Shown: one piece after another, positions 1-6,606 of the stretch
Layout: each line of letters opens with the position of its first letter
How positions within the stretch are numbered: position 1 is the first letter of the stretch
Source of the DNA: UBA8437 sp003445035
GTDB taxonomy: Bacteria > Planctomycetota > Planctomycetia > Planctomycetales > Planctomycetaceae
Direction of reading: 5' to 3'
DNA: 6,919 nt
Assembly (NCBI GenBank): GCA_937901285.1
Contig: CALCHI010000058.1
Coordinates: forward strand, 1-6,919
The notes under the pieces: model-generated
The model's input: the letters and a program-made list of their open reading frames with translations, nothing else
What the model was told of the DNA's origin: nothing
The model's database searches: none
Position numbers and translations under genes: made by a program

Positions 1-1
1 C

Positions 2-928
2 ATCGCCTTCTGGGATCCGACATTACGGGCGTACCGCGAGTACCACCGCATCACGCTGCCCAGCGGCATTCGGGGCGTCGCGACCGCGACGAGTGAGGAC
101 CTGCTTCGGTTCCCGTCGCCCGTCCCGGTGAAGATCCTGGGCGCGCGACCCGACGACGATTTTTACACGAACGCGGTGAAGCCGTATTTCCGCGCGCCAC
201 ACACCCTTGTCGGATTCCCGGCCCGCTACATCGAGCGTGAATGGGCGGAGCCTCTGCTCGCGTTGCCAGGGTTGGAAGAGAGACTCGCTCGGTCTCGTTC
301 TCACCCACGCTACGGCACAGCACTGACCGAGGCGCTCTTTATGAGTAGTCGCGACGGAGTGACGTTCAAGCGGTGGAGAGAGGCGTTCATCCGGCCCGGG
401 CCGAGGACTCGCAACAATTGGGTTTACGGAGACCATTTCGTTTTCTGGGGAATCGTGGAGACGCGGTCTCACCTGAAGGATGCCCCCAACGAACTCAGCC
501 TCTACGCAACCGAAGGGTACTGGGAGGGCGTCTCCACCGACATCCGCCGGTACACGCTGCGGATGGACGGTTTTGTCTCGGCTTCGGCTTCCGCAGAAGG
601 AGGTGAGTTTGTCACCAGGCCGTTTGTGTTTCAGGGTGGCAATCTGACGATCAACTTCGAGTCCTCCGCAGCAGCGGGGATCCGCGTCGAGCTTCAGGCG
701 GCGGACGGTAAGCCCATCGAGGGCTACACGCTGGATGATTGCCCGGAGATCTTTGGTGACTCGATCCGCCACACGGTGCGATGGAAACGCGGGGGCGACG
801 TTCGGTCTCTCAAGGGACGCCCCGTACGGCTGCGGTTCGCCCTGCGCGACGCCGATCTGTACGCATTTCAGTTCGTGCCATTTCAGCCAGATCCTGTTCG
901 TCCTCCTCGCCCCACAACTGGCAAGTAG
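2..928 (+). CDS. Secreted GH32-like beta-propeller protein, 5'-truncated by window edge
   Basis: The open frame runs in from the left edge and stops at TAG 926-928, so the N-terminal part is outside the window. About 308 residues are visible, beginning IAFWDPTLRAYREYH. It aligns along its whole length with the downstream gene at 2956-4614: shared blocks include FWD, a RAPH(T/L)L(V/I)G(F/L)P(A/V)RY block, LTE.LFMSSRDGV, an APNELSLYA.EG block, RRYTLR.DGFVS and a final PVRLRF.L.DADL..F.F. In the LTE...RPG block I count 24 identities in 31. By analogy it is a large planctomycete family usually annotated as GH32 N-terminal-like: a five-bladed propeller followed by a beta-sandwich, here roughly the last 100 residues. 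Its role is presumably extracytoplasmic glycan hydrolysis. The substrate is unknown and activity is unproven. The first in-window ATG (128) lies inside the propeller and is not the real start. Confidence 0.85.
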   Translation: MAFWDPTLRAYREYHRITLPSGIRGVATATSEDLLRFPSPVPVKILGARPDDDFYTNAVKPYFRAPHTLVGFPARYIEREWAEPLLALPGLEERLARSRSHPRYGTALTEALFMSSRDGVTFKRWREAFIRPGPRTRNNWVYGDHFVFWGIVETRSHLKDAPNELSLYATEGYWEGVSTDIRRYTLRMDGFVSASASAEGGEFVTRPFVFQGGNLTINFESSAAAGIRVELQAADGKPIEGYTLDDCPEIFGDSIRHTVRWKRGGDVRSLKGRPVRLRFALRDADLYAFQFVPFQPDPVRPPRPTTGK

Positions 929-1075
929 GGGGGGAATCCAACCGGCGAATTCTCGATCCAGTCCCGTCAGGATGATTCCGAGCTGAACCACCGACGCCTG
1001 AGTGCTGCTCGCTGGATTCCCGGCCTCCGATCTGGGGGGTGAAATGTCTCACGCAATTCGAGACTCGATGCCAAC

Positions 1076-1100
1076 CGTGTCGGGACGGCTTGCCGACACG
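1076..1100. repeat. Perfect 8-bp inverted repeat, possible hairpin
   Basis: CGTGTCGG (1076-1083) and CCGACACG (1093-1100) are exact reverse complements separated by 9 bases. The repeat lies between the end of the first gene (928) and the preferred start of the second (1161). There is no T-run after it, so it is not a convincing intrinsic terminator. It could be a leader hairpin, an operator, or chance. If translation began at the upstream ATG 1044 it would lie inside coding sequence. Confidence 0.35.
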
Positions 1101-1160
1101 ACAAGCCCGTTTCGGTTGGATAGACTCAGCCGCCGGTTGGTAGCTCTGTGTGAGAATCGC

Positions 1161-2906
1161 ATGACACGGTCTTTCCCGCTGATGTCCTGGTCGGTTGTGT
1201 GCCTGGCTCTCTTGGGGCCCGTTGCCGATGCCGCCGAGAAGCGCGTGGCCCGGAGCGTGTTCAACGATGATGGGCAGGTGCTGGCTGAAGCGCCCGGCGA
1301 AAACGCGGCGGCGTTCATCAAGGCGTGGCTGGATCGCGAGTCCAAGGCGGTTCCCTTCACGACATTCGTGTACCTGGCCTGCATGCCTGACATCTGCTTC
1401 TACGACACAAAGGCCGGCGAACTGTACGGAGCGCGGAACAACAGGAAAAGCGGCGTCTACATCAAGGGGTTGCTTGACCTGATGAAGCAGGGCACCGACC
1501 CGTTGCGGCTGGTGACCGAACACATGCAGGCCAAGGGCAAGGAAGTGCTGGCGGCTGTGCGCATGGGTGACACCCACCATGTCCGGCTCAACAAGTTCGA
1601 TGATCTTTGCTCGCAATTCTCCATCGATCATCCCGAATACGTGATCAAGCAACCGGATGGCCGGACCAACGAGACGGCACTGGACTACTCGATCGCCGCC
1701 GTGCGGGATCACCGGATGGGGATCATGAGAGAGATCATCACCGAGTACCCCGTCGATGGTCTCGAGTTGAATTTTGTCCGCTGGGCCAAGCACTTCCCGA
1801 GGCACCAGGGGCGCGAGAAGGCGCCGATCATGACCCGCTATGTCGGGCAGGTCCGAGAGATGATGGACAAGTCCGGGCGTCGTCGGAAAAACGGCAGGCG
1901 ATTGACCCTGGGGGTACGAGTGCCCGAGTCACTGCACGCCTGCTGGCTGGCGGGGGTTGATATCGAGACCTGGGTCAAGAAGGGCTGGATCGACTTTGTG
2001 GTGATCTCGACCTGGAACAACACGGATCCCCAGACGCCTGTCGACGAGTTTGCCCGATTCACTCGTCCGGCCGGTGTCGACACGATCGTGACGATGGGCA
2101 ACATGATCGGCTCGTTTTCGACCGGTCCTCCGATCCCACTCGATCGTGGTGTCGCCACGTCAGCCGAACACGCCAAGGGATACCTGAGCATGTTGCTGAA
2201 CACGGCCGAGGCACGGGGAGCGGCGGCCAATTTCTATGCTTACGGAGCCGATAGCATTTCGTTCTGGAATGTCGGCGCGCACTTCGGCCGCGCGGTGACG
2301 GCCGTTCCCAAGCAGCGAAAGCGGATCGCGGCGTGGACCCAGGCTGTGCGAACGCGCGAGGCCGTTTTCGCCGGGCCTCGCACCTATCGATTTTTGCCGA
2401 TGGGCAAGGGCATCAGCCGGAGAAAGCCACCGTTTCGGAATTATCCGTGGTACGACGAGGGCTCGAGTGCGCTGGGCCACAAGAACAGCCCGACCCTGCT
2501 CTTCTCCGGGGATCGGATCGGCAAGCGGCTGGCCTTTCCGTTCCGAGTGGCAGACGGACGGCGAGGTGAACGTCTGTCCGGGCGATTCCGGTTCTGGTTC
2601 TATCATGTCACTGGCAACGACCGTGTCGACGTCGACATCAATGGCGTGGCGGTCGACAAGAAGCACATCCGCCGGATTCCGGCCGGAAAGTTCCGCGGGG
2701 GGCTCAAGGGAATCCGCTTTGAGATCGACCTGGCCCACTGTCCTCCATTCCGGGGAGACAACGTGCTGGGCCTGGTGCTGGTGACCCGCGAGAAGCGTCC
2801 GCACGTGCCGATGATGGAGGAACTGGAGGTGCACGTCACCGCGGTTGCCAATTCCAAGTCGGTCTCAGGTTTGTCCCGGCCACCGGCACCGAGACGGTCG
2901 CCGTGA
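1161..2906 (+). CDS. Secreted TIM-barrel glycosidase-like protein (GHL10/DUF187-like) with C-terminal beta domain
   Basis: The product has 581 residues from ATG 1161 and stops at TGA 2904-2906. I chose this start because it gives a standard signal peptide: MTRS, a hydrophobic run SVVCLALLG, then cleavage at VADA|AEK. The frame stays open upstream, to GTG 1002 and ATG 1044. ATG 1044 has a G-rich stretch just before it but at too short a spacing, and would add 39 residues ahead of the leader; planctomycetes can have long leaders, so it is not excluded. The first two thirds read as a TIM barrel: the AAVRMGDTHH segment (R134, D137, H139, H140), VDGLELNFVRW (D199, E202, N204, R207) at a likely strand-4 end, LGVRVP (R253), and GWIDFVVIS. 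Residues about 440-570 look like a beta-sandwich (RFWFYHVTG, VDVDINGVAVD). The family suggests glycan hydrolysis outside the cytoplasm; E202 is a candidate acid residue by position only. The next gene starts 49 bases on, so co-transcription is likely. Confidence 0.82.
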   Translation: MTRSFPLMSWSVVCLALLGPVADAAEKRVARSVFNDDGQVLAEAPGENAAAFIKAWLDRESKAVPFTTFVYLACMPDICFYDTKAGELYGARNNRKSGVYIKGLLDLMKQGTDPLRLVTEHMQAKGKEVLAAVRMGDTHHVRLNKFDDLCSQFSIDHPEYVIKQPDGRTNETALDYSIAAVRDHRMGIMREIITEYPVDGLELNFVRWAKHFPRHQGREKAPIMTRYVGQVREMMDKSGRRRKNGRRLTLGVRVPESLHACWLAGVDIETWVKKGWIDFVVISTWNNTDPQTPVDEFARFTRPAGVDTIVTMGNMIGSFSTGPPIPLDRGVATSAEHAKGYLSMLLNTAEARGAAANFYAYGADSISFWNVGAHFGRAVTAVPKQRKRIAAWTQAVRTREAVFAGPRTYRFLPMGKGISRRKPPFRNYPWYDEGSSALGHKNSPTLLFSGDRIGKRLAFPFRVADGRRGERLSGRFRFWFYHVTGNDRVDVDINGVAVDKKHIRRIPAGKFRGGLKGIRFEIDLAHCPPFRGDNVLGLVLVTREKRPHVPMMEELEVHVTAVANSKSVSGLSRPPAPRRSP

Positions 2907-2944
2907 ACGCCGGGGGTGGAAGACTGGGTCGTCGTTCAGTACCT

Positions 2945-2950
2945 GGAGAG
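2945..2950 (+). promoter_or_regulatory. Ribosome binding site GGAGAG deciding the start of the next gene
   Basis: GGAGAG ends 5 bases before ATG 2956. It selects that ATG over the in-frame TTG at 2845, which would overlap the preceding gene by 62 bases and put a hydrophilic, arginine-rich stretch ahead of the signal peptide. Confidence 0.6.
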
Positions 2951-2955
2951 ATGTG

Positions 2956-4614
2956 ATGCGAGTTTTGCTGGCTGTATTGCTGTTGCTTCACGCGGCTGTT
3001 GGTGTTGCGGATGAGCCGATCGACATCGGTTCGCGACGCGAGTTGTTTACCGACACGACACTGATCCAGCAGGTCGGCGGCCAACTTCGGTTGCGATTGC
3101 ACCATCCGACTCCGCGGGAAATCGCGATGGTGCATGACAAGCCGTGGGAGGGAAACAACACAACCTATCACTGCGTGTTCAAGGACGGCGACCTCTATCG
3201 CATGTTCTATGTCGGACGCCACTCGACGATGCGGAAAGGCCAGTTGCACATTGGGCCGTCCAGTTTCTGCTACGCGGAAAGCGATGACGGCATTCACTGG
3301 CGCAAACCAAAACTCGGACTGTGCGAGTTTCAAGGCTCGAAAGCCAACAACATCGTGATGGATGCTGCCGCCGCCGCTAAGCACAACGCACGCCTGGGAG
3401 CCCCGGCCGTTTTCAGGGACGAAAATCCCCGGGCCACACGCGACGCTCGTTACAAGATGTTCCTGAGTTCGAAGAACCCACTCGGCATGTTGCCAATGAA
3501 GTCGCCCGACGGCATTCACTGGTCGCCGATGAGCGACAAGCCTGTTGTCACCGATGGGGCGTTCGACTCCATGAACCTTGCGTTCTGGGACAGTGAACGA
3601 CGCATGTATCGTGCCTACTGGCGGTACTTCACGGGGGGGACGACAAACGCCAAGGAATGGAAACCCGCCGGTGTGCGAGCGATCCGCACAGCGTCCTCAA
3701 AAGACCTGCTGCACTGGGAGTCAAAGGCCAATCTGAGCTACCAGAGTTCTCGCACAATGGAATTGTACGAGAATGGGATTCACCCGTATCACCGCGCACC
3801 ACATTTGTTGATCGGTTTGCCGGTACGTTACGTCGATCGAGCAGGCGGTCCATCCATTTCCTCTTCGGATGGCAGCGGCCGAGCCGGGCCGGACCGCATC
3901 CGCAAATGGCCGGCATCATTACGGGCTCTGCCGGACTTCGAGAATCGCCAGCTCCGCGCGTCCCTCAACCAGCGATATGGCAGTGCCCTGACCGAAGGCC
4001 TGTTCATGTCCAGCCGAGACGGCGTGAACTTCCACCGCTGGGACGAGGGGTTTCTTCGACCGGGCATCGAGCGACCAGGAACGTGGAATTACGGTCAGCA
4101 GTTTGTCGCTTGGAGCAGTGTGGAGACGGCTTCCACGCTGGATGGTGCCCCCAACGAACTTTCGCTGTACGCGTCTGAGGGCACGTGGCTGGAGAAGAAG
4201 GGCAAATCGCTGCGGCGCTACACCCTGCGACTTGATGGATTCGTTTCGGCCCATGCCTCGGCAAAAGGGGGCGAACTTCTGACCAAACCCGTCGTGTTTT
4301 CCGGCCACAGGCTGTCGCTGAATTTCGCCACGTCCGCCGCCGGCAGCATTCGCGTCGCTATCGAGCATCCCAACGGCACCCCAATCGATGGCTTCTCGCT
4401 CGCCGATTGCCCCCCGCACTTCGGCAACACGCTGGACCGCGCGGTCACCTGGAACAACCAACAGGAACTGGGCCAGCTTGCCGGCAAACCGGTTCGCCTG
4501 CGGTTTGTCCTGCAGGATGCCGACTTGTTTTCTTTTCGCTTTCACAAAATGAACGACGCCGACCGCGCTGCGACAAAACCCGATCGCACACATGAGACCA
4601 TTCCGGCGCGGTGA
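2956..4614 (+). CDS. Secreted GH32-like beta-propeller protein, complete paralogue of the first gene
   Basis: The product has 552 residues and stops at TGA 4612-4614. ATG 2956 follows GGAGAG and opens a clear signal peptide: MRVLLAVLLLLHAAVGVA, with likely cleavage after A18. The mature protein starts with the motif IDIGSRRELFTD (R27, R28, E29, D33), familiar from planctomycete proteins annotated as GH32-like. Next come WEGNNTTYH, KDGDLYRMFY, the block FRDENP (R154, D155, P158) followed by RYKMF, which I compare with the RDP motif of GH32 enzymes, LYENGIHPYHRAPH (271-283) and LTEGLFMSSRDG (345-356). A beta-sandwich-like tail starts near residue 430. The likely role is an extracytoplasmic glycosidase or glycan-binding propeller; the classical WMNDPNG motif is absent, so GH32 specificity should not be assumed. 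Compared with its upstream paralogue it carries two insertions: a short one after the FWD region (TGGTTNAKEWKPA) and a Gly/Ser-rich one near residues 296-311. Confidence 0.85.
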   Translation: MRVLLAVLLLLHAAVGVADEPIDIGSRRELFTDTTLIQQVGGQLRLRLHHPTPREIAMVHDKPWEGNNTTYHCVFKDGDLYRMFYVGRHSTMRKGQLHIGPSSFCYAESDDGIHWRKPKLGLCEFQGSKANNIVMDAAAAAKHNARLGAPAVFRDENPRATRDARYKMFLSSKNPLGMLPMKSPDGIHWSPMSDKPVVTDGAFDSMNLAFWDSERRMYRAYWRYFTGGTTNAKEWKPAGVRAIRTASSKDLLHWESKANLSYQSSRTMELYENGIHPYHRAPHLLIGLPVRYVDRAGGPSISSSDGSGRAGPDRIRKWPASLRALPDFENRQLRASLNQRYGSALTEGLFMSSRDGVNFHRWDEGFLRPGIERPGTWNYGQQFVAWSSVETASTLDGAPNELSLYASEGTWLEKKGKSLRRYTLRLDGFVSAHASAKGGELLTKPVVFSGHRLSLNFATSAAGSIRVAIEHPNGTPIDGFSLADCPPHFGNTLDRAVTWNNQQELGQLAGKPVRLRFVLQDADLFSFRFHKMNDADRAATKPDRTHETIPAR

Positions 4615-4916
4615 GTTTTATCGCCACCCTGCTTGCCCATGGGCTAGGATCTGGATCCGGCTCGTCCAGGGAAAGACAATTCATGCTGCCGGTGACGTGA
4701 CCAATCCGCGGCACATACATCCGATCGAAGCCCTGTTCGTCGCGGCCGTTCCGCAGGACGGGTTTGCAGCCGCCAGATCTGGAACGGGGTGCTCAGCCAG
4801 ATCGATTGGTCCGACGCCCACCGCGGCCAACTCACCGGCCGCCGGGCCCCACGACCGGGTGTGATCGAATTCACCCCACCGGCCTCGTCTCACCCACCTC
4901 GTCCCGCACCAACCGC

Positions 4917-4935
4917 CCGGCTACACTGTAGCCGG
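4917..4935. repeat. 19-bp near-perfect palindrome (operator or short hairpin)
   Basis: CCGGCTACA (4917-4925) and TGTAGCCGG (4927-4935) are exact 9-bp inverted arms around a single C. Folded in RNA, this gives an 8-bp GC-rich stem with a 3-base loop, followed by ATTTCTC, a poor T-tract. It sits 26 bases before the decayed lipoprotein stub and about 300 bases after the preceding stop codon. It could be a dimeric-regulator operator for the lost lipoprotein gene, or a weak terminator. Confidence 0.5.
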
Positions 4936-4960
4936 ATTTCTCAACCGACGGCGCGACACG

Positions 4961-5083
4961 ATAAAGCGATGGCTCGCGGGCTTGTTGCTGATCGGAATCG
5001 CTGGGTGTGGTGACGCCGACCCCGTTGCCGCGTTGAAGAAGCTCGGGGCCAAGATCCATCAATGCCGGGCTTTACGGGTTTAA
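4961..5083 (+). pseudogene. Decayed lipoprotein gene, 5' stub (possibly leucine-rich-repeat type)
   Basis: The frame from ATA 4961 reads as a lipoprotein leader. Basic KRW is followed by hydrophobic LAGLLLIGIAGC, where IAGC is a good lipobox with its Cys codon at 5006-5008. Then comes GDADPVAALKKLGAKI, and the frame stops at TAA 5081-5083 after only about 40 residues. The codon where the start should be is ATA rather than ATG, and the frame holds no ATG or GTG between the stop at 4862 and the leader. The phrase AALKKLGAKI resembles the head of planctomycete leucine-rich-repeat lipoproteins; that resemblance is from memory. The missing start and early stop argue for a pseudogene. A rare ATA start giving a short lipopeptide, or a chance frame, are alternatives. 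Confidence 0.5.
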
Positions 5084-5154
5084 GAGTCCAAGTCGAACTC
5101 TGCGATGCAGTTGGTGTTCTCGAATGAACAATGTCAGCGACTTCAATGACCAAT

Positions 5155-5158
5155 GAGG
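5155..5158 (+). promoter_or_regulatory. GAGG ribosome binding site favouring ATG 5165
   Basis: GAGG lies 6 bases before ATG 5165, while the upstream in-frame ATG at 5153 has no purine-rich stretch at a suitable distance. The two starts differ by only four residues ahead of the signal peptide. Confidence 0.45.
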
Positions 5159-5164
5159 CCGATT

Positions 5165-6502
5165 ATGTCGAACCATATACGATCGAACACAACCGTGATT
5201 CTGTCGCTCGTCTGTTTTCTGACAATCCAGTCATCCGTATGGGCGCAGAAGCCCGGACACGGCCGAGGCGAATACTTCAACGTCAGGGACTTCGGGGCCA
5301 AAGGCGCCGGCGGCGACGATACTGAGGGAATCAAAGCCGCCATCGCTGCCGCTACCAGGGTCTGCTGGGGCGAAAAGCCGCCGGGTTCCGTCCACTATGC
5401 CTCCGAGCCTGTGGTCTTCTTTCCGAGTGGCAAATACAAGATCAGCGAGACCCTGCAAGCCGGCGGCTGCAATCTACTCGGTGAGGGATCGAGCATCATT
5501 CACATGACGGATCCCGAAAAGGACATCTTTTTCAGTACGTCCATCTGGCGGTGGAGGGTGTCCGGACTCCTGCTGTTCGGTGGACGCCATCAGCTTCACA
5601 TAGGCAACGCCAACATCAACTCCAGTCAGTTTATCATCGACAAGTGCACGTTCCAGAAAGCGTCGGGCGTGGCGATCAAGATGGGTAAACGCACGGCCTC
5701 GGCGCAACTGATTATTAAGAACTGCATGTTCACTCAGAACAACCAGGCGTTGGTCAATCGCTGCGACCAGGCGGTGCTCAAGGACAGTTGGATCTCCACC
5801 TCGAAGGGGATGAAAGACAAGGCGGTGATCGAAAACCACAATGTGTTGCGCATGGAGAACATTGTGGGCGTTCCCGAAGTTGACCCGCGGGCCAACCAGC
5901 GGTGGATTGACAATCACTTTTCTTTGACCTGCCGGAATGTTCGGTTCGGTGGCGAAGGCGGGGGGTTCACCGCCGTCTTCAACTTCGCCAAATTCATCAA
6001 CCGGCGTCCGCAAGCGGGGTCATCATCGGTTGTGATGGAGAGCTGCCTTTTCTTCTGTGCCAGAAACGACAAGATCCAATCCGCCATCTACCTGGAAGAG
6101 GTGCCCAACCAACTGATCATCAGAGATTCGAGCGGATTCATCAGCGGCGGCGGCCGTGGATGGCCGGTCGTCAAAGTGAGTCCGAAGATTGACCTGGACA
6201 CCTATTTCGATGATGTCCGCGTGGGCGGAATCCGAATCCTCATCGACGACACGCTCACAACCGGCATCCATGATGACCTGGACTTCTTCACAGAACTCCC
6301 CGAGCAGTTGAAGCCGTACCAGGTGAACGACATTGTGAGCGATGCCGCACCGAAAAGCGGAAACTGGAGACGCGGCCAATTTGTCCGCAACCGAAACACC
6401 AGGGGCCCCTCAGCGGCCGGGGCACCGTATGGCTGGTATTGCGTCGAATCAGGAAAATCCACCAGGTGGAAACCGGTCTTTTTGTCTTTTGTGCCGCGTT
6501 GA
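5165..6502 (+). CDS. Secreted right-handed beta-helix protein, pectate lyase superfamily (pectate_lyase_3 type)
   Basis: The product has 445 residues from ATG 5165 (449 from ATG 5153) and stops at TGA 6500-6502. The leader has a hydrophobic run TTVILSLVCFLTIQSS and a likely cleavage site VWA|Q after residue 27. Residues 37-60 carry the family hallmark YFNVRDFGAKGAGGDDTEGI, then VVFFPSGKY (83-91) and LLGEGSSI, typical of the first coils of this beta-helix. Repeated short strands follow (FIIDKCTF, LIIKNCMF, VVMESCLFF, LIIRDSSGF), consistent with stacked coils. The C-terminus has a small module GQFVRN...GAPYGWYCVESGK...RWKPV, a type of cap I recall from beta-helix and tailspike-like proteins. 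The likely role is binding or cleaving an acidic or complex polysaccharide outside the cytoplasm. The superfamily covers lyases, hydrolases and epimerases, and I cannot assign catalytic residues. It follows the propeller cluster but is separated by about 550 bases, so it is probably transcribed on its own. Confidence 0.82.
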   Translation: MSNHIRSNTTVILSLVCFLTIQSSVWAQKPGHGRGEYFNVRDFGAKGAGGDDTEGIKAAIAAATRVCWGEKPPGSVHYASEPVVFFPSGKYKISETLQAGGCNLLGEGSSIIHMTDPEKDIFFSTSIWRWRVSGLLLFGGRHQLHIGNANINSSQFIIDKCTFQKASGVAIKMGKRTASAQLIIKNCMFTQNNQALVNRCDQAVLKDSWISTSKGMKDKAVIENHNVLRMENIVGVPEVDPRANQRWIDNHFSLTCRNVRFGGEGGGFTAVFNFAKFINRRPQAGSSSVVMESCLFFCARNDKIQSAIYLEEVPNQLIIRDSSGFISGGGRGWPVVKVSPKIDLDTYFDDVRVGGIRILIDDTLTTGIHDDLDFFTELPEQLKPYQVNDIVSDAAPKSGNWRRGQFVRNRNTRGPSAAGAPYGWYCVESGKSTRWKPVFLSFVPR

Positions 6503-6537
6503 ACGAGTATGACGTTGGGTACAGCCTGGCCGACGCT

Positions 6538-6590
6538 GCGCCAGCAGATTCTGCAGCAGCAGATCATGCGGCTGGTCAGTTAGCTGGCGC
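6538..6590. repeat. Inverted repeat with CAG-rich loop between convergent genes
   Basis: GCGCCAGC (6538-6545) and GCTGGCGC (6583-6590) are exact 8-bp inverted arms 37 bases apart. The direct repeat CAGCAGAT occurs at 6542-6549, overlapping the left arm, and at 6557-6564 in the loop. The element fills most of the gap between two convergent stop codons, where a bidirectional terminator would be expected. It lacks T-runs and the loop is long, so that role is tentative. Confidence 0.3.
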
Positions 6591-6606
6591 CACGGATTGC
6601 CAGGTG

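Larger units (their letters stand above)
4615..5152. other. Intergenic region with gene remnants
   Basis: About 540 bases lie between two complete + strand genes and hold no intact gene I can support. They contain a 19-bp dyad (4917-4935), a lipoprotein gene stub (4961-5083) and a weak protein-like patch on the minus strand (about 4640-4777). No tRNA, transposon end or convincing sigma-70 promoter was seen. The stretch just before the beta-helix gene (5084-5152) should hold its promoter, but I cannot place one. The overall look is of a region where older genes have decayed. Confidence 0.5.

Noticed and set aside
23..991. Minus-strand open frame of 322 codons over the first gene
   Set aside because: It is antisense to a frame with a clear full-length paralogue in the same window, and has no family-like features.
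810..1805. Long minus-strand open frame of 331 codons
   Set aside because: It lies antisense to the well-supported TIM-barrel gene and the end of the first gene, and its product is rich in Arg/His/Pro without any recognisable motif; GC-rich DNA readily gives such frames.
2160..2834. Minus-strand frame of 224 codons over the 3' half of the TIM-barrel gene
   Set aside because: It is a shadow of the + strand gene, with no start context or domain-like pattern.
2845..2955. Upstream TTG start for the complete propeller gene
   Set aside because: It would overlap the previous gene and place a charged 37-residue stretch before a normal signal peptide; ATG 2956 has a ribosome binding site at good spacing.
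4592..4864. 90-codon + strand frame after the propeller gene
   Set aside because: Its low-complexity Ala/Pro/Arg composition, lack of a ribosome binding site and overlap with the preceding coding end make it unconvincing.
5084..5152. Possible sigma-70 promoter around TTGGTG (5111-5116) upstream of the beta-helix gene
   Set aside because: No acceptable -10 box lies at the usual spacing.
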